The position numbers were made by a program, and so were the translations under genes. Below are positions 10,218 to 18,595 of a DNA stretch of 64,000 nt, piece after piece. The notes below the pieces were generated by a model that had not been told where the DNA came from, did not search any database, and saw only the letters and a program-made list of their open reading frames with translations. Origin of the DNA: Acidobacteria bacterium Mor1 (lineage in GTDB: Bacteria; Acidobacteriota; Polarisedimenticolia; Polarisedimenticolales; Polarisedimenticolaceae); assembly GCA_001664505.1 (NCBI GenBank), contig CP011806.1, forward strand, positions 782,021 to 846,020, read 5' to 3'. How positions within the stretch are numbered: the first letter of the stretch is position 1; each line of letters starts with the position of its first letter.

Positions 10218-11222
10218 ATGCCCAAGACGATTCTGCTGGCCGATGACAGCGTCACCATTCGCAAGGTCATCGAGCTGACCTTTTCCACGACGGATATGCG
10301 GGTCGAGGCGGTCGCCGACGGCGACACCGCGATGGCCCGGATCCAGGAGTTGCGTCCGGACCTGGTCATCGCCGACGTGGTGATGCCCGGCGCCGACGGC
10401 TACGAGATCTGCCGCGTGGTCAAACGCGACCATCCAGGTGTCGGGGTTCTGTTGCTGGCAGGCAGCTTCGAACCCTTCGATGCCGAACGCGCCCGTGAAT
10501 GCGGCGCCGACGGGCACCTGACCAAACCCTTCGACTCCCAGGAGCTGGTCGATCGTGCCCGGGCGCTGCTCGAGGCTCCCGCCGCAGCCCCGGAACCCCA
10601 GGCTGTCGTCGAGGCGCCCCAGGAGCCGCGGATCGTCGCCGAGGAGCGCCCTCTGCTGACCCCGGTGCCCGATCCGGAACCGGCTGCCGCAGAGCCCTCG
10701 CCCCACGGACACCACGGAGAGCAGCCGCCGGACGACGACGAGCCGGTCGGTTTCGAGCTGACGGAGGTCACCGAGGTCACCGGAAGCCAACTGGGCATCG
10801 CGCCGCTTCCCCGGGTGCCCGCCCATCTCGCCGAATCGGATTCGGGGGATGCCGACGAACTCGAAGAGGTGATGGACGATCTGGCGGCCTCCGAGGACGA
10901 GCCGGCGTCGCAGCCGGGCTTCGCCACCCCCATCGACGTCAAGGCGGCGACCTCGACCTACGTCGTCGAGGCCCCGTTGGAAGAATCCGATAGCGCCGAA
11001 CCGCTGGAGGAGCCCCGCCCCGAGTCGGCGGCAGCCCGTCCGGCGGGCGCCGCCGATGGGCCCATTCTCTCCGACGCCGACATCGAAGCGATCGCCGTGG
11101 CGGTGGTCGAGCGGATCTCCGACCAGGTCTGCCGGGAGATCGCCTGGGAGGTGGTCCCGGACCTTGCCGAGGCGATCATTCGTGAGCGGCTCCGCGAGCT
11201 GGAAAGCGAAAGCGAGAGCTGA
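10218..11222 (+). CDS. Response regulator with long acidic C-terminal extension
   Basis: 334 aa from ATG 10218. An N-terminal receiver domain (res 1-122) has the acidic pair in LLADDS, a phospho-acceptor Asp in LVIADVVMPGADGYE, and the conserved Lys in HLTKPFD. The Thr/Ser of the switch lies in LLLAGS. Next is a ~150-residue Glu/Pro/Ala-rich disordered linker, then a conserved-looking terminal helix (LSDADIEAIAVAVVERISDQVCREIAWEVVPDLAEAIIRERL). There is no DNA-binding domain, so it probably acts by protein contacts, as FrzS-type regulators do. No partner kinase is adjacent. The ATG of nadC overlaps its stop codon. Confidence 0.85.
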   Translation: MPKTILLADDSVTIRKVIELTFSTTDMRVEAVADGDTAMARIQELRPDLVIADVVMPGADGYEICRVVKRDHPGVGVLLLAGSFEPFDAERARECGADGHLTKPFDSQELVDRARALLEAPAAAPEPQAVVEAPQEPRIVAEERPLLTPVPDPEPAAAEPSPHGHHGEQPPDDDEPVGFELTEVTEVTGSQLGIAPLPRVPAHLAESDSGDADELEEVMDDLAASEDEPASQPGFATPIDVKAATSTYVVEAPLEESDSAEPLEEPRPESAAARPAGAADGPILSDADIEAIAVAVVERISDQVCREIAWEVVPDLAEAIIRERLRELESESES

Positions 11223-12085
11223 TGCCCCTCGACCCGGCCGAAGCCCTGGACGAGGCAATCGATCGTGCGGTCGCCGCCGCTCTCGATGAGGACCTCGACG
11301 AAGACGGTGACGTCACCAGTCTGACCCTGATCGATCTGGGCACCGTCGGCCGCGCCAGGCTGGTCGCCCGGGAACCCCTGGTGGTCGCCGGCCTGCCCAT
11401 CGCCCAACGGGTGTTCCGCAACATCGATCCGGCGGTCTCCTTCGAGGCCCGGGCCGAGGACGGCGACGCCGTCGAGGGGGGCACCACCCTCGCCGAGGTC
11501 TCCGGAGAGGGCCGTGGGCTTTTGATCGGGGAGCGGACGGCGCTCAACTTCCTGATGCGCCTGTCGGGTGTGGCCAGCCTGACCCGCCGTGCCGTCGACG
11601 AGATCGCCGGAACCGGAGCGCGCATCCTCGATACCCGCAAGACCATCCCGGGGCTGAGGCGGCTGGACAAATACGCCGTAGCCGTCGGAGGGGGCGTCAA
11701 CCACCGCATGGGGCTCTTCGATGCGGCGATGATCAAGGACACCCACCTGGCGCTTCGTCCCGCCATCGAACCGGCGGTGGCGCGGCTCCTCGAGCGGGGC
11801 CTCACCCCGGAACAGATCACCGTGGAGGTCCGCTCCGTCCAACAGCTCGAGGCGGCGATCGCCTCGGGCGCCGGCCGGGCGCTCCTGGACAACATGGATC
11901 TGGAAGGGCTGCGGGCCTGCGTCGCAGTGGGCAAGGGCAAGATCGTGCTCGAGGCCTCGGGTGGCCTGGCGCCGGGCAAGCTGCGGCCCGTGGCCGAAAC
12001 CGGTGTCGATTTCCTGAGCCTCGGGGCCCTGACGCACTCGGCGGTCGCCGCCGACGTGGCGATGGAGATGGAGCTCGGGAGCTGA
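11222..12085 (+). CDS. nadC: Nicotinate-nucleotide pyrophosphorylase (carboxylating)
   Basis: 287 aa, family length. It converts quinolinate plus PRPP to nicotinate mononucleotide, the third step of de novo NAD synthesis. Signatures: N-terminal DEDLDEDGDVTS, the motif ALNFLMRLSGVASLTRRAV, then DTRKTIPGLRRLDKYAVAVGGGVNHR with catalytic and phosphate-binding residues, and ASGG near the end. The usual KDNHI is KDTHL here. The start overlaps the preceding stop codon, and the biotin ligase frame begins at its own stop, so translation is probably coupled. Confidence 0.95.
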   Translation: MPLDPAEALDEAIDRAVAAALDEDLDEDGDVTSLTLIDLGTVGRARLVAREPLVVAGLPIAQRVFRNIDPAVSFEARAEDGDAVEGGTTLAEVSGEGRGLLIGERTALNFLMRLSGVASLTRRAVDEIAGTGARILDTRKTIPGLRRLDKYAVAVGGGVNHRMGLFDAAMIKDTHLALRPAIEPAVARLLERGLTPEQITVEVRSVQQLEAAIASGAGRALLDNMDLEGLRACVAVGKGKIVLEASGGLAPGKLRPVAETGVDFLSLGALTHSAVAADVAMEMELGS

Positions 12086-12156
12086 GCCGCCCGCCCCTCG
12101 ACCGCGAGCGCATCCTGCGGCTCCTGGGTGACGGCGGGCTGTCCCACGAACTGATC

Positions 12157-12888
12157 GTGCTCGACCGGGTCGACTCGACCAACGAGGCGGTCCGCCGCTA
12201 CCGGCGCGCCGGCGCTTCGGACGGCACCGTCGTTCTGGCCCACGAGCAAACCGCCGGTAAGGGACGGATGGGACGGGCGTGGAGTTCCGAGCCCGGGCTG
12301 GGCCTCTACGCTTCGGTGCTGGTCCGCCCCCAGGCTCCGCCCGAGCGGGTCACCCGCTGGACCCTGGGAGCCGCGGTCGCCGCCGCCGAGGCCTGCGCCG
12401 CTCTGGGCTGTCGAAAGGTGCGTATCAAGTGGCCCAACGACCTGCTGGTCGACGGCCGCAAGCTGGCGGGCTGCCTGGCCGAGTACCGTACCCTGGATCC
12501 GGAGCCGCCGGAGTTGATCCTCGGCACCGGGTTCAACGTCCACCACGAGGCGGGGGACTTCCCGCCCGAACTGGCCACCGCCGCCACCTCACTGCGCCAG
12601 GCGCTCCAGGGGAACGAGCCGAACCGGGAGGATCTCGCCGCGGCCTACCTCGAGCGGCTGAGCGGCGTGCTCGCGGCATTGAGCGCCGGCGACTGGGAGA
12701 GTATCGTCGAGCGCTGGCAGCGGCAGGCCCTGGCCCCTGTCGGCGGCCGGGTGCAGGTCCGGCGGGCCAACGGCACCGGCTACGACGCGGTAACCTGTGG
12801 GCTCGACGATGCGGGGGCGCTGATCGTCGAGCAGGAGGACGGTACCCGGGTGCACCTCACCCTGGGCGAGTCCGTACGTTTCGAGTAG
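12157..12888 (+). CDS. birA: Biotin-[acetyl-CoA-carboxylase] ligase (BirA catalytic type)
   Basis: 243 aa from the first recognised start (GTG 12157). The frame plainly continues upstream to 12082 with a BirA-like N-terminus (LDRERILRLLG...), yet has no ATG/GTG/TTG there. Signatures: DRVDSTNEAV, the biotinyl-AMP loop AHEQTAGKGRMGRAWSS (GxGRxG type), KWPNDLLVDGRKLAGCLAE, and a C-terminal SH3-like beta-barrel. It attaches biotin to carboxylases such as acetyl- or propionyl-CoA carboxylase. No N-terminal HTH is present, so it is not a repressor. It lies between nadC and coaX in a cofactor operon. Confidence 0.92.
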   Translation: MLDRVDSTNEAVRRYRRAGASDGTVVLAHEQTAGKGRMGRAWSSEPGLGLYASVLVRPQAPPERVTRWTLGAAVAAAEACAALGCRKVRIKWPNDLLVDGRKLAGCLAEYRTLDPEPPELILGTGFNVHHEAGDFPPELATAATSLRQALQGNEPNREDLAAAYLERLSGVLAALSAGDWESIVERWQRQALAPVGGRVQVRRANGTGYDAVTCGLDDAGALIVEQEDGTRVHLTLGESVRFE

Positions 12889-12912
12889 GCCGTATCCGGC
12901 GGAGGTTCATCC

Positions 12913-13680
12913 ATGTTGCTCGCAGTCGACACCGGTAACTCCCACAGCGTGATCGGCCTGTTCGACGGCCCCGAACGCCGGGCCCACTGGCGCATCGCGA
13001 CCCGCAAGGAGATGACCTCCGACGAGCTCGGCGTGTTGCTGCTGGCGCTGTTGCGCGGCGCAGGCATCGCCGCCGGCGACGTGGACGCGATGATCGTCTC
13101 GTCGGTGGTCCCGGACCTCACCAGCGACCTCGACCGCACCGGCCGGCGCTACTTCGACGTGGAGCCGCTGTTCGTCGGGCCGGGGATCAAGACCGGCCTT
13201 CCGATCCTCTACGACAACCCCCGCGAGGTCGGTGCCGACCGCATCGTGAATGCCGTCGCCGCCATCGAGCGCTTCGGCTCGCCGGTGATCGTCCTCGACT
13301 TCGGCACCGCCACCACCATCGACGTGGTCAACGCGGCAGGGGAGTACCTCGGCGGCGTGATCACCCCGGGCATCGGGGTCTCGGCCGAGGCGTTGTTCCA
13401 GCGGGCCGCCCGACTGAGCCGGGTCGATGTTCGCCGCCCCCAGCGGGTCATCGGCCGCAACACCGCCGAGAGCGTGCAGTCGGGGCTGTTCTTCGGCTAC
13501 GCCTCGATGGTCGAGGGACTGGTCGCACGGGTCCGCGAGGAACTCGCCGAAGACGCTCCGGTAGTCGCCACCGGCGGCCTCGCCGAGGTCTTCCAGGACG
13601 CCCTGTCCTGCCTCCACGCCGTCGACCAGGGTTTGACCCTCGAAGGCCTCCGGTTGATCTGGGACAAGAACCGCAAGTGA
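12913..13680 (+). CDS. coaX: Type III pantothenate kinase
   Basis: 255 aa from ATG 12913 with GGAGG just upstream. It phosphorylates pantothenate, the first step of CoA synthesis, and belongs to the ASKHA fold. Motifs: phosphate-binding DTGNSHSVIGLF at the N-terminus, GADRIVNAVAA, the catalytic VLDFGTATTIDVV, and GGVITPGIGVSAEAL. With birA and nadC it forms a cofactor-synthesis cluster. A small ORF overlaps its stop in a GTGA arrangement. Confidence 0.95.
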   Translation: MLLAVDTGNSHSVIGLFDGPERRAHWRIATRKEMTSDELGVLLLALLRGAGIAAGDVDAMIVSSVVPDLTSDLDRTGRRYFDVEPLFVGPGIKTGLPILYDNPREVGADRIVNAVAAIERFGSPVIVLDFGTATTIDVVNAAGEYLGGVITPGIGVSAEALFQRAARLSRVDVRRPQRVIGRNTAESVQSGLFFGYASMVEGLVARVREELAEDAPVVATGGLAEVFQDALSCLHAVDQGLTLEGLRLIWDKNRK

Positions 13681-13958
13681 GCGAGCGGGGGCTTCACGGC
13701 TACGTCCGCGCCGTCGAACGGGCTCTGGCCGCCCTCGACGACCGGCCGATCGTGCTCTCACCGCGGGAGTGGAACCTGCTCAGCGACTGGTTCGAGCAGG
13801 GGATACCGCTGGCGCTGATCCTCGAGAGCCTCGACGAGCACATGGAGTCCCGCTCCAAGAAACGGATCGGCCGGCCGAAGCTCGGTGCCTTGCGGGAAGC
13901 GGTCGGTGAGGCCTGGTCGGTCATGGCTCAGGATCGCGTCCTCGGCGAAGGGCACTGA
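13677..13958 (+). CDS. Small hypothetical protein, coupled to coaX
   Basis: 93 aa from GTG 13677, overlapping the coaX stop (GTGA), so translation is probably coupled. I do not recognise a family. It is predicted mostly helical, with an amphipathic segment WNLLSDWFEQGIPLALILES followed by a basic patch SRSKKRIGRPKLG, which could contact nucleic acid or a phosphorylated partner. Codon use matches its neighbours (GC-rich third positions) and the frame is intact, so I take it as real. No signal peptide or TM segment. Confidence 0.7.
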   Translation: MSERGLHGYVRAVERALAALDDRPIVLSPREWNLLSDWFEQGIPLALILESLDEHMESRSKKRIGRPKLGALREAVGEAWSVMAQDRVLGEGH

Positions 13959-14024
13959 CCTCGATCCCCATGCCGTGAGGCGCTAGACTCGTCCTGTCCC
14001 GCTTCGCTTCCGGCCGGAGTCTTC

Positions 14025-17000
14025 GTGCAGCGCCGCCTGCTCGTCGATGCCTGGGCCGCCCGCCCTGCGGCTTTGGCCGCCCTCGCCCTCGGAGCGGGGA
14101 TCTGTCTCGGCCGCAAGATTCCACCCGAGGTCGCCGCCGGCTGTCTCGCCGTGGCCTGCGGATTCTGCGTGCTGGCGGCACGCCGGCGACTGCTGGAACC
14201 TGCGGCCGGGGTATGGACCCTGGCTTGCGGATTGGCCGCGGTGTTCCTCGGCGGGGTCGCCTTCGAACTGAGCGACAGGGATCGGGCCGAGCGCCGGAAC
14301 CGGGCTCTCCGCGCATTGACGGCCGGCCCGGCGCCCCGGTCCCTCCAGCTTCGCGGGGTGTTGCTCAGCCCGCCGTCCCCGGACCGCTACGGCCAGTGGC
14401 GCTTCCACCTGCGTGGCGAACCGCTGGAGGGCGAACCTCCCTACATCCTCGCCGTCACCGTCCGGGACACACCCGATGAGGTCCGCCCCCGGCTTGCCCG
14501 GCTACTGCCCGGCACGAGCCTCGAGCTGTGGGGCCGCCTCACGCCGCGCCTGTCGGGTAGCCGCCGAATCGACGGTTACCTCTCGGTCAAGAACGCGCGC
14601 CTGATCGAACGGACCGGTGCCGAAGCGCCCGTCACCCTCAGCCACGGGGTCGATGTTCTGAGAGAACTCCTGCGCAATCGTCTGGATACCGCCTTCCGCG
14701 AACATCCCGAGGCTCGCTCGCTGCTCGCAGCGATGCTGCTGGGAGAACGAGACCGCCTGGCGCCGCGCACCGTGGCGAACTACCGGGACGCCGGCCTGGC
14801 GCACCTACTGGCGATCAGCGGCCTGCACGCCGGCCTGTTGCTCGGACTGCTGCTGGCTTCGGTGCGCCTGGCCGGAGGTGCGCGGCTGTCCGGATTGATC
14901 TTCGGCGCCGGCACCCTCGGGGTCTACGCCTGGACCGTCGGCTCCGGCGCCCCGGTGGTTCGCGCGGCACTGGCCGGAGCCCTCGGCCTGCTCGGGCGCT
15001 GCGTCGGACGGGACGCCGATGGGCTGAACTCCCTCGGCGTCGCGGCCATCGCGCTGCTCATGGCCCGGCCGGCCCTGATCGCCTCGCCGGCCTTCCAGCT
15101 CAGTTTCGCCGCGGTTGCGGGCATCCTGTCGGGCACGGCCCGACGCTCATCGATGGGACCCCTGGGCGCCGCTCTCGACGTTTCCACCCGGGCCTACCTG
15201 GCAACGCTGCTGCTCGTGTTGCTGCACTTCGGACGTCCCGCGCCCGGTGCGCTGCTGACGAATCTGGCGGCGGTTCCGCTGTGCGGCATCAGTCTGGGCG
15301 GCGGCATCGCCGCGATGATCACCGCGCCGCTGCCCATCGGGGGCCCGGTCGCATCCATCGCGGCCTGGGCTCCCGAGCGGCTCAACGACGTGGCCCGTGT
15401 CGCAGCGAACCTCCCGGGAGCGGCGCGAGAGGTGACCGAGCCCCACCCATGGATGCTCGCCGGCTACGTCGCGGCTCTGCTGCTGCACCTGGGTAGCTTC
15501 CGGGTTCGCCGGGCGGCAGCGCTGGCGCTCGCGATCCTGACCGGGTTGCTTCATGCGGGGCCGCCCCCCGGACCGAACCGTCCCCGCATGCACGTCCTCG
15601 ACGTCGGACAGGGCCAGTCGGTGTTGTTGACCCTGGAGCAACGAACGTTGTTGATCGACGCAGGTGGAAGCGCCGGCGGACGCAACGACCGGGGAGACCG
15701 GGTGGTCGCGCCGGAGCTGCGGCGCGCCGGGGTCCGGCGCCTCGACGCGCTGACGCTGACCCATGAACACGACGACCACGTCGGGGGTGCCGCCACGATC
15801 CTCGAACGGGTACCGGTCGGTGAACTGTGGCTGCCCGTGGGATGGCATCGGAACCAGCGACTCCGGCGGCTGGCAGAGCTGGCCCTGGAGCGGAAGGTTG
15901 CCGTTCGGCAGTTACGTGCGGGTGAGTGGATCCGACTGGGAGAGCGGTCGATGCAGGTGCTCCATCCCGCGGCGGAGGATCTCGATCTGGCAGCCAACCA
16001 GCGGTCTCTCGTGCTGCGCCTTCCCGGCGTGGCGCTCCTGCCCGGCGATGTGGAGCGGGAAGGGGAACGCCGGGTCCTGGCTCGCAGCGGCGCGCTGAAC
16101 GCAGCGATCCTCGTTGCCGGACACCACGGTTCCCGGCACGCCGGAGGCGGGCGCTGGCTCGAGCGGGTCGCCCCCCGGCTGGTCGCGATCTCCGCCGGAC
16201 GGCACAACCGCTTCGGGCACCCCCACCCGGAAACCATGAAGCGACTCAGGGGCCGGGGAATCCGCATCCGGCGCACCGACCTCGAGGGGACGCTGGTGTT
16301 CCGTCTCGGGCTCGGTGGTGAACGCACCGAACCATGGGAATGGAATGAAGCAGAACAGAAACATCCCGGCGAGGAGCAGCGCAATCAAGACACGTCCACG
16401 GCCGAGCGGAGTGACTTCATCCATCAGCGGCGGGTGGCGGTCTCTCAGGTACAGCAACACGAACAGCCAAAGCGTGTAGACCGAGGGAACCCACGGTGTT
16501 GTCAGCAACGGAGTGCCGATCACCAATGTGCCGACGGCTGCGATAGAGAACCAGGCCAAGACGCGATGGAGACGACGGGAGACGGCGTAGGCCAGGTGAC
16601 CGCCGTCGAGTTGCCCGACGGGAAACAGGTTGATCGAGGTAATCAACATGCCGAACCAACCGGCCACGTAGAAGTGATCGACGACGACTCCCTCTGGATG
16701 CTGAAACAGGACCATTCCGAGAGGTGTGCCCCCGATCGCAAAACCGATCGAAGGAGCCGAATCCGCCGGGCGAGCACCCATGATGCCCAGAGCCAACATC
16801 GGGAGTGCCACCACGAAACCTGCGATCGGGCCCGCCGCCGCCATGTCGAAGAGGGCCCGGCGATCAGGAATCCGGCCCCGGATCCGAATGACCGCGCCGA
16901 AGGTCCCGAACGGAACGATGCCGGGGATGAAGTAGGGCAAGCTCGCGGGGATACCGTAGAAGCGACACGCGAGGTAGTGCCCCATCTCGTGAGCTCCGAG

Positions 17001-17048
17001 GACCGCCAGGATACTGAGCGAAAAGGGCAGCCCACTGAGCAGCCGTGA
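14025..17048 (+). CDS. comEC: ComEC/Rec2 DNA-uptake channel; frame runs on antisense to the M50 gene
   Basis: GTG 14025 has GGAG at 14016-14019. Res 1-~130 form the N-terminal DUF4131-type region and ~200-500 the multi-TM Competence domain (GLAHLLAISGLHAGLLLGLL). From ~522 there is a metallo-beta-lactamase-like domain (MHVLDVGQGQS, HEHDDH at 580-585, LLPGDVE, GHHGSRHA). It forms the inner-membrane channel for transforming DNA. Recognisable homology ends near res 765 (about 16317; FRLGLGG), the normal ComEC length. The frame has no stop until 17048, and the last ~240 codons are exact antisense of the M50 protease. The true C-terminus is therefore unclear. Confidence 0.88.
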   Translation: MQRRLLVDAWAARPAALAALALGAGICLGRKIPPEVAAGCLAVACGFCVLAARRRLLEPAAGVWTLACGLAAVFLGGVAFELSDRDRAERRNRALRALTAGPAPRSLQLRGVLLSPPSPDRYGQWRFHLRGEPLEGEPPYILAVTVRDTPDEVRPRLARLLPGTSLELWGRLTPRLSGSRRIDGYLSVKNARLIERTGAEAPVTLSHGVDVLRELLRNRLDTAFREHPEARSLLAAMLLGERDRLAPRTVANYRDAGLAHLLAISGLHAGLLLGLLLASVRLAGGARLSGLIFGAGTLGVYAWTVGSGAPVVRAALAGALGLLGRCVGRDADGLNSLGVAAIALLMARPALIASPAFQLSFAAVAGILSGTARRSSMGPLGAALDVSTRAYLATLLLVLLHFGRPAPGALLTNLAAVPLCGISLGGGIAAMITAPLPIGGPVASIAAWAPERLNDVARVAANLPGAAREVTEPHPWMLAGYVAALLLHLGSFRVRRAAALALAILTGLLHAGPPPGPNRPRMHVLDVGQGQSVLLTLEQRTLLIDAGGSAGGRNDRGDRVVAPELRRAGVRRLDALTLTHEHDDHVGGAATILERVPVGELWLPVGWHRNQRLRRLAELALERKVAVRQLRAGEWIRLGERSMQVLHPAAEDLDLAANQRSLVLRLPGVALLPGDVEREGERRVLARSGALNAAILVAGHHGSRHAGGGRWLERVAPRLVAISAGRHNRFGHPHPETMKRLRGRGIRIRRTDLEGTLVFRLGLGGERTEPWEWNEAEQKHPGEEQRNQDTSTAERSDFIHQRRVAVSQVQQHEQPKRVDRGNPRCCQQRSADHQCADGCDREPGQDAMETTGDGVGQVTAVELPDGKQVDRGNQHAEPTGHVEVIDDDSLWMLKQDHSERCAPDRKTDRRSRIRRASTHDAQSQHRECHHETCDRARRRHVEEGPAIRNPAPDPNDRAEGPERNDAGDEVGQARGDTVEATREVVPHLVSSEDRQDTERKGQPTEQP

Positions 17049-17249
17049 AGGATCCGAGAGCAAGCCTTCGAACAGATCCGGCCAGGACCTGGCGTAGTCC
17101 GCCTGGTCCATCAGCGCTCCGGCAATCGTGGTCGTCGCCACCGTGAGCGCCAGCAGCCCCAGGTTGAGCTTCGGGCCGTAGGAACGGCGGCGCCGAGGAG
17201 GCCTGGGCAGCGGCGCCGGATCCGGGGGACCTGCGGGTACGGGTTCCAT
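15912..17249 (-). CDS. M50-family (site-2-protease-like) membrane metalloprotease
   Basis: ATG 17249 is preferred over an in-frame GTG at 17321. A cytoplasmic Pro/Arg-rich tail (res 1-25) precedes TM1. The zinc motif HEMGH is at res 87-91, and the second motif FPVGQLDGGH supplies the Asp ligand; about six TM segments in all. It resembles the FtsH-independent S2P/Rip group that cuts proteins inside the membrane, for example in sigma-factor signalling. Homology ends with LIALLLAGMFLFCFIPFPWFG at about 16330 (res ~306). The frame then continues antisense through comEC to 15912 without a stop of its own. Confidence 0.82.
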   Translation of the reverse strand: MEPVPAGPPDPAPLPRPPRRRRSYGPKLNLGLLALTVATTTIAGALMDQADYARSWPDLFEGLLSDPSRLLSGLPFSLSILAVLGAHEMGHYLACRFYGIPASLPYFIPGIVPFGTFGAVIRIRGRIPDRRALFDMAAAGPIAGFVVALPMLALGIMGARPADSAPSIGFAIGGTPLGMVLFQHPEGVVVDHFYVAGWFGMLITSINLFPVGQLDGGHLAYAVSRRLHRVLAWFSIAAVGTLVIGTPLLTTPWVPSVYTLWLFVLLYLRDRHPPLMDEVTPLGRGRVLIALLLAGMFLFCFIPFPWFGAFTTEPETEHQRPLEVGAPDADSPAPESLHGFRVGVPEAVVPSGGDRDQPGGDPLEPAPASGVPGTVVSGNEDRCVQRAAASQDPAFPFPLHIAGQERHAGKAQHERPLVGCQIEILRRGMEHLHRPLSQSDPLTRT

Positions 17250-17407
17250 CGAGAGAGATTCTGGCAGCTTCCGGCCGTCGCCGCCCGGGGACACCTCTGA
17301 CCGGGCTGGAGGACACTTCACGGCATCGAAAGCGGACCGATGCGTCCCGGAGGCCCGCCACGGTCATGGGCGCCCGGGGAACGGATATTGCATAATTAGA
17401 GGGCGCC

Positions 17408-17413
17408 TACACT
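17408..17413 (+). promoter_or_regulatory. Possible -10 for the PEGA-protein gene
   Basis: TACACT 19 bases before ATG 17432, preceded by an AT-rich patch (17384-17400) that could also serve a divergent promoter for the M50 protease. No well-spaced -35 is visible. Confidence 0.4.
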
Positions 17414-17431
17414 CGATTCCGGGGGTGCCCC

Positions 17432-18589
17432 ATGAACGTCCGAAAGCCCATCGTTCCGATCCTCAGCCTGATGCTCGTGGCCGTTCTCGCCGGCGGCGAG
17501 ATCTTCGCCGGCAAGGCCTCCCGTAGCCGCGGTGGCGGCGGCGGAAAGGCCAAGGGCTCCAGCAGCGCCAGCCGGGGTTCCAGCGGCGGAGGCAGTAGCG
17601 CCTCCCGCGGAGCCAGCCGGGGCGGCAGCGCCCGTAGCGGAAGCCGGGCGGCGATCCGCGCAGGCCGGGGCAGCAGCGGCGTCCGTATCGCTGACGGGCG
17701 CGCCACCTGGCGTCAATGGGGCCGGGGTGGCCGTGGATTCATCTACCGTCCCTACCGTCCGTTCTACGGCGGCTGGGGCTGGGGTGGCCTGGGTTGGGGC
17801 GGCTGGGGCTGGGGCGGACTCGGCTACGGCCACTTCGGCTTCCCGTACTCCAACGCCTTCTGGTGGGGCCGACCCGGGTGGTCCATGGGCTGGGGCCTCT
17901 GGTCCCTCGGCTACTACGACGACGGACGCTACTACGATGACGGACGCGAGACCGTACGGGTCTCGGGCAACCTTCCCTCGGTGATCGAAACCGACGTACG
18001 CCCCAGGCGGGCCACGGTGCTCCTGGACGGCGTCGATGTCGGCCGCGCCCGGGACTACAACGGCACCTGGGACGAACTGGACGTCTCCGTCGGCCAGCAC
18101 GTGATCGAGTTCAGCTATCGCGGATACAAGACCCTTCGCTACCACGTCAACGTGCAGCCGGGCCAGCGCCTGGTGATCTACGAGCGGCTGGAGAAGGGCG
18201 AGGGCCTGGATCCCCGCTCGACCACCGGCCACACCCGGCTGGTGCCTCCCAGACCGGCTCCGGCCGCCGGGCCGACCCCTTCGATGCGAACCGAGGTGGG
18301 AACCCCCTCGGCGGTGGTGCCGGCCCCGAGAGAGGAGTCCCGGGACGAGCCCGCCCTACGGCGAGGCCTGCTGCGGCTCGAAGTCTCTCCCTCGGACGCG
18401 GCGATCTACCTGGATGGCGAGTTCCTGGCCCGGGCCGACGAGCTCTCACGGCTCCACGGCGCTCTACCGGTCGCCACGGGCATGCACACCATCGAGGTGG
18501 TGCGTCCCGGCTACGACAGCCGGACCATCGAATTCGAGGTGGAAGAAGGGGAGCCGACCGAGGTGAACGTGCGCCTCGAGCGCCGCTAG
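17432..18589 (+). CDS. Secreted Gly/Ser/Arg- and Gly/Trp-rich protein with two PEGA-like domains
   Basis: 385 aa. A signal peptide (MNVRKPIVPILSLMLVAVLAGGEIFAG) is followed by a Ser/Gly/Arg low-complexity segment (res ~30-80), then a Gly/Trp/Tyr-rich stretch of GWGWGGLGWGG type (~110-165). Two beta-sandwich PEGA-like repeats follow: one around VRPRRATVLLDGVDVGRARDY, ending in VQPGQRLVIYERLEKGEG, and one around LRLEVSPSDAAIYLDGEFL. PEGA domains occur in surface proteins; binding to peptidoglycan or other surface polymers is assumed for the family. It has its own promoter region and is not in an operon. Confidence 0.8.
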   Translation: MNVRKPIVPILSLMLVAVLAGGEIFAGKASRSRGGGGGKAKGSSSASRGSSGGGSSASRGASRGGSARSGSRAAIRAGRGSSGVRIADGRATWRQWGRGGRGFIYRPYRPFYGGWGWGGLGWGGWGWGGLGYGHFGFPYSNAFWWGRPGWSMGWGLWSLGYYDDGRYYDDGRETVRVSGNLPSVIETDVRPRRATVLLDGVDVGRARDYNGTWDELDVSVGQHVIEFSYRGYKTLRYHVNVQPGQRLVIYERLEKGEGLDPRSTTGHTRLVPPRPAPAAGPTPSMRTEVGTPSAVVPAPREESRDEPALRRGLLRLEVSPSDAAIYLDGEFLARADELSRLHGALPVATGMHTIEVVRPGYDSRTIEFEVEEGEPTEVNVRLERR

Positions 18590-18595
18590 GGGCGG

